Below, piece by piece: positions 1-7,729 of a DNA stretch of 43,708 nt. The DNA is taken from contig DATDIL010000032.1 in NCBI GenBank assembly GCA_036521075.1, positions 1 to 43,708 of the forward strand. Reading direction: 5' to 3'. The notes beneath the pieces were generated by a model. The model worked only from the letters and a program-made list of their open reading frames with translations, did no database searches and was not told the origin of the DNA. The first letter of the stretch is position 1; each line of letters opens with the position of its first letter. The position numbers were made by a program, and so were the translations under genes. Source of the DNA: DAIDKA01 sp036521075 (GTDB taxonomy: Bacteria > Pseudomonadota > Gammaproteobacteria > Steroidobacterales > Steroidobacteraceae).

Positions 1-260
1 CGCACGCCGCTGTATGTCGCGGTGGACATGAACTCCTACAAAGGGCGTGCCTTCTCGTTCGCGGCAGCCAGTGGCTTCGCCGGCTACCCGGGCGCGACCG
101 CGGCGCATCCGAAAAGCACCGCCACGGCGATGGAGGTCGAAAACCGCCTGATCGCCATGGGCGTCGACACGAATCACGAACTCACGCGCATGCGCCCGAA
201 CGGCAATGGCCGGGGTCGCTTCGAGGACTACATGATGCGCGGGGGCACCGGCCCGCTGAT
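1..260 (+). repeat. Direct repeat copy A (ankyrin gene duplication)
   Basis: Bases 1-134 are identical to 1673-1806 (offset 1672). After a diverged stretch (135-180), bases 181-260 match 1853-1932 with one mismatch. The identity reaches the first base of the window, so the real left boundary of the repeat is not visible. Confidence 0.9.
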
Positions 261-831
261 GATTGCGACGCTGAGCTACGATGATGCGTCGATCAAGACG
301 CTGCTGGCGCATGGCGCCGACGTCAACGCCCCCAATGTGTTCCAGATCACCCCGTTGATGGCGGCCGCGGGCATGAGCGGCTCCGGTCGCGGCGGTGGCG
401 GCGGTGGCGGTGGCGGCCCGCGTGGGGGTGACGCCCAGGATCGCGTCATGGCCACCATCGATATCCTGCTGGCTGCGGGGGCGACCCTCAACGAGCGCGT
501 CCTCAACAGCCACACCCACACGGCCAAACTGACGGCGTACGTTCAGGGCCGCGACCACGAGGGGCAGACCGCGCTGTTCGCGGCAGCGGAGGCCGGATGG
601 GACAAGGTCGTGAAGCATCTGCTCGAGCGCGGCGCCGATGCGACCATTGTTGACGCCTCCGGCAAGACCGCGCTCGACTACGCGCGCGCGCCTCCGAAGG
701 TGGGACCGGGCGGCGCGCCGCCCGGCGGTTCGACGGCGGCCAGCCGCGCGGCGACGATTGCGTTGCTGGAGCCGTTGGTGGCAAAGCCCGCAGTGGCGGC
801 GCCCGATGCTGCGGCCGGCGCCGCTCCCTAG
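1..831 (+). CDS. Ankyrin repeat protein, 5'-truncated by window edge
   Basis: The frame is open from base 1, so the true start lies outside the window; the ATG at 22 is internal. The visible 276 residues are the C-terminal part of an ankyrin protein, with helix-loop-helix units of the type TPLMAAA and GQTALFAAAEAGWDKVVKHL followed by GADAT. The tail is rich in Ala, Pro and Gly and has no membrane segment. The segment matches the C-terminal half of the next gene almost perfectly in places (see the repeats), so the whole protein is probably a secreted paralogue of it. A run of nine glycines (391-417) is inserted where the paralogue has a short Gly/Pro loop. The stop at 829-831 lies 7 nt before the next ATG, so the two are co-transcribed. 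Ankyrin repeats bind proteins; the partner cannot be read from sequence. Confidence 0.85.
   Translation, partial: RTPLYVAVDMNSYKGRAFSFAAASGFAGYPGATAAHPKSTATAMEVENRLIAMGVDTNHELTRMRPNGNGRGRFEDYMMRGGTGPLMIATLSYDDASIKTLLAHGADVNAPNVFQITPLMAAAGMSGSGRGGGGGGGGGPRGGDAQDRVMATIDILLAAGATLNERVLNSHTHTAKLTAYVQGRDHEGQTALFAAAEAGWDKVVKHLLERGADATIVDASGKTALDYARAPPKVGPGGAPPGGSTAASRAATIALLEPLVAKPAVAAPDAAAGAAP
391..417 (+). repeat. GGY codon run coding nine glycines
   Basis: Nine consecutive GGC/GGT codons form a simple-sequence tract inside the first ankyrin gene. The paralogous position in the next gene (about 2060-2090) codes for a short Ser-Gly-Gly-Gly-Pro loop, so the tract appears to have expanded in this copy. 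Confidence 0.8.
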
Positions 832-838
832 GTCGGCC

Positions 839-2482
839 ATGCGCGCCGGGAGCTGGGCCGCTGCCATCGGTTTACTGATTCTCGGCACCGGCTCGGTGGC
901 GGGGGCGCAGGGCGGCCCGCAGACGCTGGTCGATCTGATTCGTGACGGCAATCGCGAGGCGGTGCTGGCCGCGATCACCTCCCCGGCGGTCGATGTGAAT
1001 GCGAGCGAGCCGGATGGCTCCACGGCGCTGATGTGGGCGACCTACAAGGTCGATCACGAAATGGTGCGCGCGCTGCTCAAGGCCGGCGCGAAGGCCAACG
1101 TCACCAACAACTACGGTTCGACCCCGCTGGGGGAGGCCGTCAAGCTGGGCGATGTGGATCTGGTGCGCATGCTGCTGGAGGCGCACGCGGATCCGAATTC
1201 ACCCAATGTGGATGGCGAGACGGCACTGATGGTGGCCTCGAGCATCGGTTCGCTCACCATTGCGCAGCTGCTGATCAGCCGCGGTGCGACCGCGAATGCG
1301 GTGGAGAACTTTCGCGGCCAGACCGCGCTGATGTGGGCGGCCGCGCAGGACCACCCGGATATCGTCGATCTGCTGCTGGCGCATGGGGCGGATGTCAAAC
1401 GGCGCGCGAAGTATGACGACTGGCCGCGGCAGATGACCTCGGAGCCGCGCGCGCAGTTTCGTCAGACCGGCGGGCTCACGGCGCTGCTGTACGCGACCCG
1501 TTCGGGGTGCTACCGCTGCGCGGTGTCGATCGTGAAGGCCGGTGCGGATGTCAATGAGCCCAATCCGGATGGGATCACCCCGCTGCTCAACGCGATCGAC
1601 AATCGCAGCTACGACATAGCGATGTTCCTGCTGGACAAGGGCGCGAACCCGAACAGCTGGGACATGAACGGTCGCACGCCGCTGTATGTCGCGGTGGACA
1701 TGAACTCCTACAAAGGGCGTGCCTTCTCGTTCGCGGCAGCCAGTGGCTTCGCCGGCTACCCGGGCGCGACCGCGGCGCATCCGAAAAGCACCGCCACGGC
1801 GATGGACCTGGTCAACCGGCTGCTGGGCATGGGCGTGGATCCCAATCACCAGCTCACGCGCATGCGCCCGAATGGCAATGGCCGGGGTCGCTTCGAGGAC
1901 TACATGATGCGCGGGGGCACCGGCCCGCTGATGGTGGCGGCGCTGAGTTATGACGAAGCCGCGATGAAGGCGCTGCTGGCCCACGGCGCGGAAGTCGATG
2001 CGCCCAATGTCTTCCAGATCACACCGCTGATGGCCGTTGCGAACATGATCGGCTCGGTACGCTCCGGCGGCGGCCCGGCGCCCATCCAGGGCGATGTCCA
2101 GGAACATGCGATGCGCACCATGGACCTGCTGCTGGCGAAGGGGGCGAATATCAACGCCCGCATCCTCAACAGCCGCACGCACACCGCCAAGATGACCGCG
2201 TATATCCAGGGTCGCGACCACGAAGGGGAGACGGCGCTCTTTGCCGCCTCCGAGGCAGCGTGGAATCGGGTCGTCAAATACATGATCGACCATGGCGCCG
2301 AGCCGACGCTGCGCGATGCGGCCGGCAAGACCCCTCTGGACTATGCCCGCAACCCGCGTCCGCCCGGCGCCGGCGCGCCGGCGCCGGCCAAGACCGAGCC
2401 TGCGGATCGCGCCGCAACTGTCGCACTGCTCGCAGCGCTGACGCCAACATCGGGCGAAGCTGACGTGGCGGCGGCCAAGTAG
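839..2482 (+). CDS. Secreted ankyrin repeat protein
   Basis: The protein has 547 residues and starts at ATG 839. The open frame extends further 5', but this start gives a clean signal peptide (MRAGSW, a hydrophobic core of Ala/Ile/Leu, then VAGAQ as cleavage region) and lies 7 nt after the preceding stop. The mature part is a long ankyrin array with repeated GADVN, TALMWA and TPL signatures from about residue 30 to 520, interrupted around 290-370 by a non-repeat insert that follows the GRTPLYVAVDMN motif. It is expected in the periplasm as a protein-binding scaffold. It is a paralogue of the upstream truncated gene and, more distantly, of the ankyrin protein at 7730. The cluster it opens (DUF1592, DUF1552) suggests a shared exported function; that link is inference. 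Confidence 0.9.
   Translation: MRAGSWAAAIGLLILGTGSVAGAQGGPQTLVDLIRDGNREAVLAAITSPAVDVNASEPDGSTALMWATYKVDHEMVRALLKAGAKANVTNNYGSTPLGEAVKLGDVDLVRMLLEAHADPNSPNVDGETALMVASSIGSLTIAQLLISRGATANAVENFRGQTALMWAAAQDHPDIVDLLLAHGADVKRRAKYDDWPRQMTSEPRAQFRQTGGLTALLYATRSGCYRCAVSIVKAGADVNEPNPDGITPLLNAIDNRSYDIAMFLLDKGANPNSWDMNGRTPLYVAVDMNSYKGRAFSFAAASGFAGYPGATAAHPKSTATAMDLVNRLLGMGVDPNHQLTRMRPNGNGRGRFEDYMMRGGTGPLMVAALSYDEAAMKALLAHGAEVDAPNVFQITPLMAVANMIGSVRSGGGPAPIQGDVQEHAMRTMDLLLAKGANINARILNSRTHTAKMTAYIQGRDHEGETALFAASEAAWNRVVKYMIDHGAEPTLRDAAGKTPLDYARNPRPPGAGAPAPAKTEPADRAATVALLAALTPTSGEADVAAAK
1673..1932 (+). repeat. Direct repeat copy B (ankyrin gene duplication)
   Basis: Second copy of the repeat at 1-260, in the same codon phase: 134 identical bases (1673-1806), then a diverged stretch, then an 80-base block (1853-1932) with one mismatch. 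The patchwork suggests gene conversion between tandem paralogues. Confidence 0.9.
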
Positions 2483-2524
2483 GCAGGCGTAGGATTTGCT
2501 GACTGCCCACGCGAGGAGTCCAGC

Positions 2525-2893
2525 ATGATTGCGCATACCAGTATCCCCGTCAGTGACTCTCAGCGCTCGAAGGCCTTCTACATCGAAGTCCTCAGGCCGC
2601 TGGGCTATTCGAACAATATGGAGTTCGGCGATGCCGCGGGCTTCAATGACGGCAAAAACACTGATTTCTGGATAGGCCAGAAAGACACGGTCGTCCCCGC
2701 GCACTTGGCATTCGAGGCCAAGTCGGCGGAACAGGTCAAGGCGTTTCACAAAGCGGCGCTGGCCGCGGGTGGCAAAGACAACGGCGCCCCCGGCTATCGG
2801 GAGTACTGGCCGGGCTATTACGCGGCCTTTGCGCTCGATCCGGACGGACACAACATCGAGGCGGTCTGGTACGACTACAGTAAGGTGAAGTGA
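2525..2893 (+). CDS. VOC-family (glyoxalase/bleomycin-resistance fold) protein
   Basis: A 122-residue single-domain protein preceded by a good ribosome site (GAGGAG, 2513-2518). It has the usual small-VOC pattern: an N-terminal strand with a putative metal-ligand His (MIAHTSIPVSD, H4), the helix SKAFYIEVLRPLGY, a central FWIG strand, and the C-terminal DPDGHNIEAVW signature whose Glu is the usual second metal ligand. Length and motifs match cytosolic VOC proteins related to lactoylglutathione lyase. The substrate cannot be told. It starts 42 nt after the ankyrin gene and has no signal peptide, unlike the neighbours, so it may simply be read through from the upstream promoter. Confidence 0.85.
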   Translation: MIAHTSIPVSDSQRSKAFYIEVLRPLGYSNNMEFGDAAGFNDGKNTDFWIGQKDTVVPAHLAFEAKSAEQVKAFHKAALAAGGKDNGAPGYREYWPGYYAAFALDPDGHNIEAVWYDYSKVK

Positions 2894-2995
2894 GCGGCGC
2901 GCCTGCCCCCGGCTCTTGGGATCCCATGACGCCGCCCATTTCAGACCGCGGTGCGCGCGGTTTGTACCGTCCACACGCGTCCTGAGACGACCGCG

Positions 2996-3023
2996 TTGAC
3001 CGGTTCGGGACCCATGTGATACT
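2996..3023 (+). promoter_or_regulatory. Possible sigma-70 promoter
   Basis: TTGACC (2996-3001), a 16-nt spacer and GATACT (3018-3023) lie 53 nt before the ATG at 3077, in the only sizeable gap (183 bp) inside the first cluster. This is a motif match only. Confidence 0.35.
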
Positions 3024-3076
3024 CCGACACGCCAGAGTAAGTCTGCTCCTGGCCGAATCGACGGACAAGGCGAACT

Positions 3077-4015
3077 ATGCCCGGCCGCAGGCGGGTGTTG
3101 AAACAGCTGGCAGGTGCAATCGCTGCCCAGGCACTCTCGGGGATGGCCGCGCGCCAGGTCTTCGCGGGGAGCGCTGCGCCGACAATAAGTCAGATCACGC
3201 CCAACATCGTGTTGATCTCCGGCCTCGGCGGTAACGTGGTGGCGCTGAGCACCCCGGAGGGCTTGGCCGTCATCGACAGCGGCGCGCCGGAGCATTCGCA
3301 AGAATTGCTGAAGAGGCTGGCCGCGTTGCCCGGCGGCAGGAACCTGCGCACGCTCTTCAATACCCATTGGCACTGGGAGCACACCGGTGGCAATGAGGCC
3401 ATGCGCAAGGCGGGCGCGCAGATCATTGCGCACGAGAACACGCGGCTGTGGCTGGGCACCGAGGTCATCGAGCAGTGGGAGAACCGCACCTACAAGCCGC
3501 GACCGCCGCAGGCGCTGCCGACGAGCACGTTTTACACCAAGACCAACCAGCTCACCTTTGGCAATGAACCGATCGAGTACGGATGGCTGGGCCAGGCGCA
3601 CACGGATGGGGACATCTACGTCTATCTGCGCGGACAGAATGTGCTGATTGTGGGGGGCGTGCTGTCCGTCGGCCGCTACCCGGTCCTCGACTACTGCACG
3701 GGCGGTTGGATCATGGGAATGAGAGATGCGACGCACAAGCTGCTGGACCTGAGCAACGATCAGACGCGCATCATTCCCGGCACGGGCCCCGTGCAGACGC
3801 GCGCGGATCTGCAAGCCGAGCACGACATGCTGGCGGCCATGCACGAGAAAGTGTGGGCGCTCATGCGCAAGGGCATGACGGCAAGTGAGATCCTGGCCGC
3901 GAAGGCGAGCGCCGAGTTCGATGCGAAATGGGGCGATCCGCAACAGTTCATCACGTGTGCCTACCAGGGTATCTACGGTCATATCGCCGACTTCCTGGGC
4001 AAGGGAGTCGTGTAG
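3077..4015 (+). CDS. Exported metallo-beta-lactamase-fold protein with altered metal site
   Basis: The protein has 312 residues. The N-terminus GRRRVLKQLAG followed by an Ala-rich stretch resembles a Tat signal. The MBL core is clear: VIDSGAPEH, then HWHWEH (residues 97-102), where the family norm is HxHxDH, and AHTDGD (H175). Two further canonical ligands look lost: the usual Gly-Asp after the fifth strand is G193-G194 (VLIVGGVLS), and the late PGHG His is T236 (IPGTGP). The fold is therefore sure, while hydrolase activity is doubtful, or a reduced metal site is used. The stop lies 2 nt before the ATG of the DUF1592 gene, so the two are translationally linked. Closest in kind to quinohemoprotein-associated or soxH-like MBL proteins; the substrate is unknown. 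Confidence 0.85.
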   Translation: MPGRRRVLKQLAGAIAAQALSGMAARQVFAGSAAPTISQITPNIVLISGLGGNVVALSTPEGLAVIDSGAPEHSQELLKRLAALPGGRNLRTLFNTHWHWEHTGGNEAMRKAGAQIIAHENTRLWLGTEVIEQWENRTYKPRPPQALPTSTFYTKTNQLTFGNEPIEYGWLGQAHTDGDIYVYLRGQNVLIVGGVLSVGRYPVLDYCTGGWIMGMRDATHKLLDLSNDQTRIIPGTGPVQTRADLQAEHDMLAAMHEKVWALMRKGMTASEILAAKASAEFDAKWGDPQQFITCAYQGIYGHIADFLGKGVV

Positions 4016-4017
4016 TC

Positions 4018-6384
4018 ATGAAAGCGATCACGAAGCTCATCGGTCCCGTTATCGCCGCACTGCTCGCAAGTGCGGCGGTGCACGCAGTCGATAGCGCGCA
4101 CGAGAAGTGGCAGCTGCTTGGCGAGTACTGCGAGAAATGCCATAACGCGAACGACTGGGCCGGCAGCGTGGCGTTCGACACCATGCAGCCGCAGGACATT
4201 CCCCAGGACGCGAAGATCTGGGAAGAGGCCGTCACGAAACTGCAGGGTCGCCTCATGCCCCCGCCGGGCGAAAAGCAGCCACCCCAGGGGCGCATCGACT
4301 CATTCGTGTCCTGGCTGCAGACCAACCTCGATGCCGCGGATGCCGCGCACCCGGATCCGGGCTACGTGACCTTGCATCGATTGAACCGCACCGAGTACGC
4401 ACGTTCGGTGCAGCAGTTGCTGGATGTCACCGTGGATGTGGAGTCCCTGTTGCCGAAGGACACGATGAGCGATGGCTTCGATGACATCGCGAATGTCCTG
4501 AAGGTCTCGCCGACATTTCTGGACCAGTACATTTCAGCAGCCTCGAGCGTCGCGGCACTGGCCATGGGCAATCCGCAGGCGCACAAGAGCATTGCGATCC
4601 TGCGCGCCCCGCGCGCGAGCCAGGCCGCGCATATCGAAGGACTGCCGCTGGGGACGCACGGCATGCTGGTGAGCCACGACTTCCCGGCCGACGGGGAGTA
4701 TGAGTTCGACCTGGGTCGTGGCGGGGCTGGGGCCATGCTGCTGATCGACGGTAAGCAGGTATACCAGCAAAGCGCCGGGGCGCCGGGCGCCGGCCCGGGT
4801 GGCCCCCCGGGCCGGGACCCCCGCAAGCGCACGCCGCCGCCGCGCTTGCACGTGACCGCGGGCCCGCACCAGATCGCCGTCGCCTTCGTGGAGCATGAGC
4901 AGCCCGAGTCCGACGACTGGCTGCAGCCGCTGGATCCTGCCGGCGGCGGTGGTTATGGCGCCTTTGGAGCGCGCGCCTCGGGCCTGCAGATCACCGGTCC
5001 GTTCGATCCTACCGGTGTGAGCGATACGCCCAGCCGCCACAAGATCTTCGTGTGTCACCCGGCCGATGAAAGCGCGGAGCTGCCCTGCGCCCGGCAGATC
5101 ATCGCGAATCTGGAGCGGATCGCCTACCGGCGTCCGGTGACCGATGCGGATATTGCACCACCGCTGCGTTTCTTCCAGGAGGGGCGCCAGGGCGCCAGCT
5201 TCGATGCGGGCATCGAGAACGCGCTGGTGGCGATACTGTCCAGCCCGAAGTTCTTGTACCGGGTGGAGCGTGTGCCGCACAACCTGCAGCCGGGGATGAG
5301 TTTCCGCATCAGTGACCTGGAACTGGCTTCGCGCCTGTCCTTCTTCATGTGGAGTGAGGGGCCGGACGAAAAACTGCTGGACCTGGCCGTCGCAAATCAG
5401 TTGCATGAGCCGCAGGTCCTCGCGACGCAGGTCAAGCGCATGCTGGCTGACCCGCGTGCCAACTCCCTGGTCACCAATTTTGCATTCCAGTGGCTGAAAG
5501 TCGATGACATGGATCGCATCAACCCGGATCAGGCCACGTACCCGGCCTTCGATGAGGATCTGCGCGTTGCCTTCAAGAAGGAGATGGAGCTGTTCCTGGG
5601 CAGCGTGCTGCTGCAGGACCACGATGTGCTCGATCTGCTCACCGCCGACTACACCTTCGTCAACGGTCGCCTGGCGCTGCACTACGGCGTGCCCAATGTC
5701 CTGGGCAGCGATTTCCGCCGCGTGACGCTGACGGATTCGCGACGCTGGGGGCTGTTGGGCAAGGCGGCGATTCTCATGGGTACCTCCTACGCCAACCGCA
5801 CCGCGCCGGTGCTGCGCGGCGCGTGGGTGCTCGAGTCAGTCCGCGGGACGCCGCCGCATGCGCCACCCCCGGCCATTCCGGCGCTGGTCGAGAATATTCC
5901 AGGCGCCAGACCCCTCACGGTGCGTGAGCGCATGGAGAAGCACCGCTCGCAGCCTTCCTGCAATGCCTGCCACGGCATCATGGATCCGATGGGACTGTCG
6001 TTGGAGAACTTCGACGCAGTGGGCCAGTGGCGCACCAAGGACTATGACACCGGCACCCCCATCGATGCCTCGGGAAAGATGGCTGACGGCACGCCCGTCA
6101 ACGGTCCGGATGACCTGCGCAAGGCCCTGATGGCGCGCCCGGACCAGTTCGTGCAGACGCTGACGCGCAATCTGATGGCCTATGCACTGGGGCGCACGCT
6201 GGACTATCACGACATGCCGACGGTGCGGAAGATCGTGCGCGAGGCGGATGCCGATCACGATCGCTTCTCGTCCATCCTGCTCGGCATTGTCGCAAGCCCC
6301 GCATTCCAGATGAAGGAAATGCCCGTGCCACAAGGTGCGGGCCAGCCGGATGTGAAAGTAACCCAGGTCTCGGTGCCGCACTGA
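4018..6384 (+). CDS. DUF1587/DUF1592/DUF1588/DUF1585 cytochrome-like protein
   Basis: The protein has 788 residues from ATG 4018, chosen for its signal peptide (MKAITKLIGPVIAALLASAAVHA) and the 2-nt spacing to the preceding stop. Order of parts: signal peptide; an N-terminal haem-c-like segment with CEKCH (38-42) and MPPPGEKQP; DUF1587 (HRLNRTEYARSVQQLL); a carbohydrate-binding/PA14-like sheet (ADGEYEFDLGRGG) with a Pro/Gly linker; DUF1595; DUF1592 (SSPKFLYRVE, LASRLSFFMWSEGP); DUF1588 with a second CNACH (648-652) and MDPMGLSLENFD; and C-terminal DUF1585 (LTRNLMAYALGR). This is the architecture of large planctomycete-type cytochromes, also common in soil Gammaproteobacteria and Acidobacteria. 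A periplasmic electron-transfer or oxidative role is likely; the substrate is unknown. It is paired with the DUF1552 gene 19 nt downstream, the usual arrangement. Confidence 0.92.
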   Translation: MKAITKLIGPVIAALLASAAVHAVDSAHEKWQLLGEYCEKCHNANDWAGSVAFDTMQPQDIPQDAKIWEEAVTKLQGRLMPPPGEKQPPQGRIDSFVSWLQTNLDAADAAHPDPGYVTLHRLNRTEYARSVQQLLDVTVDVESLLPKDTMSDGFDDIANVLKVSPTFLDQYISAASSVAALAMGNPQAHKSIAILRAPRASQAAHIEGLPLGTHGMLVSHDFPADGEYEFDLGRGGAGAMLLIDGKQVYQQSAGAPGAGPGGPPGRDPRKRTPPPRLHVTAGPHQIAVAFVEHEQPESDDWLQPLDPAGGGGYGAFGARASGLQITGPFDPTGVSDTPSRHKIFVCHPADESAELPCARQIIANLERIAYRRPVTDADIAPPLRFFQEGRQGASFDAGIENALVAILSSPKFLYRVERVPHNLQPGMSFRISDLELASRLSFFMWSEGPDEKLLDLAVANQLHEPQVLATQVKRMLADPRANSLVTNFAFQWLKVDDMDRINPDQATYPAFDEDLRVAFKKEMELFLGSVLLQDHDVLDLLTADYTFVNGRLALHYGVPNVLGSDFRRVTLTDSRRWGLLGKAAILMGTSYANRTAPVLRGAWVLESVRGTPPHAPPPAIPALVENIPGARPLTVRERMEKHRSQPSCNACHGIMDPMGLSLENFDAVGQWRTKDYDTGTPIDASGKMADGTPVNGPDDLRKALMARPDQFVQTLTRNLMAYALGRTLDYHDMPTVRKIVREADADHDRFSSILLGIVASPAFQMKEMPVPQGAGQPDVKVTQVSVPH

Positions 6385-6403
6385 GCAAGGCGGAGGTTTT
6401 GCC

Positions 6404-7726
6404 ATGATCTTTCTGACCAAGAAACACCTCTCACGCCGCACCGTCCTGCGCGGTGTCGGTGCCGTCGTCGCGCTGCCACTGCTGGATGCGATGATCCCGG
6501 CCGGCGTCGCTTTAGGCCAGACCGCTGCGGCACCGAAGATGAAAATGGCGTTCATCTATTTCCCGCACGGCGCGATCATGGACAAGTGGACGCCGAGCGG
6601 CGTCGGTCGCGACTTCAAGCTCTCGCCCATCCTGGAGGCACTCGGGCCGTACCAGAAAGAACTGGTCGTGGTGAGCAATCTGGGCAACCGGCCGGCGGAG
6701 AGCGCCGCCGTGCATGCGATCGTGCCGGGCACGTGGCTGTCGTGCGTGCATCCGAAGGAGAGCCAGGATCCGATCGGCGGAGTCACCGTGGATCAGATGG
6801 CCGCACAGCACTTAGGTCAGGACACGCCGCTCCCGTCCCTGGAAGTCGCCACCGAGCAGGATGGCGGCGGTGGCGTGTGCGATCGCGCCTACGGTTGCAG
6901 TTTCTCGGGGACTATTTCGTTTCGCACGCCGACCACGCCGCTGCCGATGGAGTACAACCCGCGCAACCTCTTCCAGCGCCTCTTTGGCCGCGGCGATACG
7001 CCGGCCGAACGCACGGCGCTGGGCAAGCGCTACGACAGCGTGCTGGACATGGTGGCCGCGGATGCGCAGTCCATGCGCGCGGATCTGGGACCCGCCGACC
7101 GGGTGGTCTTAAGCGACTATCTGGACAGCGTGCGCGAGGTCGAGCGGCGCGTGCAGAAGATGGAGAGCCAGGACCTCTCGCACCTGAAGTTGCCGGCAGT
7201 GCCGCTGGGCATTCCGGATCAGTTTCCGGAGCAGCAGGCGCTGATGTTCGACATGATCGCGCTCGCGTTCCAGGCGAACCTGACGCACATCGCGACCATG
7301 ACGATGGCACACGAAGTGAGCAGCATGACCTATCCGTTCATCGGCGTGCCGGACGCATTCCATCCGATCTCGCACCATCAGGGTGATCCGACGAAGATCG
7401 AGAAGCTGATCAAGATCCAGACCTATCACACGACGAAACTGGCCGCGTTCCTGAAGCGTCTGGCGGACACCCCCGATGGCGATGGCTCGCTGTACGATCA
7501 TGCGATGATTCTGTACGGCAGCAACATGAGCAACAGCAACGCACACGATCAGTATCCGCTGCCCACCGCGCTGGTCGGCGGGGCCTGCGGCAAGATCAAG
7601 GGGGGTCAGCACCTGCGCTACCCGGAGCACACGCCGCTCGCCAACGTGCTCCTCACCATGTTGCGCAGGGCGGGAATTCAACAGGACAAGGTCGGTGACA
7701 GCACCGGCGAAATCGCGGAGATCTAG
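6404..7726 (+). CDS. DUF1552 protein, Tat-exported
   Basis: The protein has 440 residues. It begins with a textbook Tat signal (LSRRTVLRG, Arg 11-12, then VGAVVALPLLDAMIPAG). The body fits DUF1552: a start resembling sulfatase/DUF1501 proteins (MAFIYFPHGAIMDKWTP), the HAIVPGTWLS and VTVDQMAA blocks, a Cys pair around DRAYGCSFSG, a middle helix (LDSVREVERRVQKMES), and the late YGSNMSNSNAH and GGACGKIKGGQHLRYP motifs. DUF1552 proteins almost always sit beside DUF1592 proteins, as here, and probably act with them outside the cytoplasm; no reaction has been established to my knowledge. A GGAGG ribosome site lies 8 nt before the ATG. The ankyrin gene follows after 3 nt. Confidence 0.92.
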   Translation: MIFLTKKHLSRRTVLRGVGAVVALPLLDAMIPAGVALGQTAAAPKMKMAFIYFPHGAIMDKWTPSGVGRDFKLSPILEALGPYQKELVVVSNLGNRPAESAAVHAIVPGTWLSCVHPKESQDPIGGVTVDQMAAQHLGQDTPLPSLEVATEQDGGGGVCDRAYGCSFSGTISFRTPTTPLPMEYNPRNLFQRLFGRGDTPAERTALGKRYDSVLDMVAADAQSMRADLGPADRVVLSDYLDSVREVERRVQKMESQDLSHLKLPAVPLGIPDQFPEQQALMFDMIALAFQANLTHIATMTMAHEVSSMTYPFIGVPDAFHPISHHQGDPTKIEKLIKIQTYHTTKLAAFLKRLADTPDGDGSLYDHAMILYGSNMSNSNAHDQYPLPTALVGGACGKIKGGQHLRYPEHTPLANVLLTMLRRAGIQQDKVGDSTGEIAEI

Positions 7727-7729
7727 GCT

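Noticed and set aside
1199..3982. A very long minus-strand open frame (over 900 codons) antisense to the second ankyrin gene, the VOC gene and the MBL gene
   Set aside because: Its product is Arg/His-rich without domains and mirrors the strong GC-third-position bias of the three real plus-strand genes.
4534..5682. Minus-strand open frame of about 380 codons inside the DUF1592 gene
   Set aside because: Antisense shadow; the plus-strand frame carries all expected DUF blocks.
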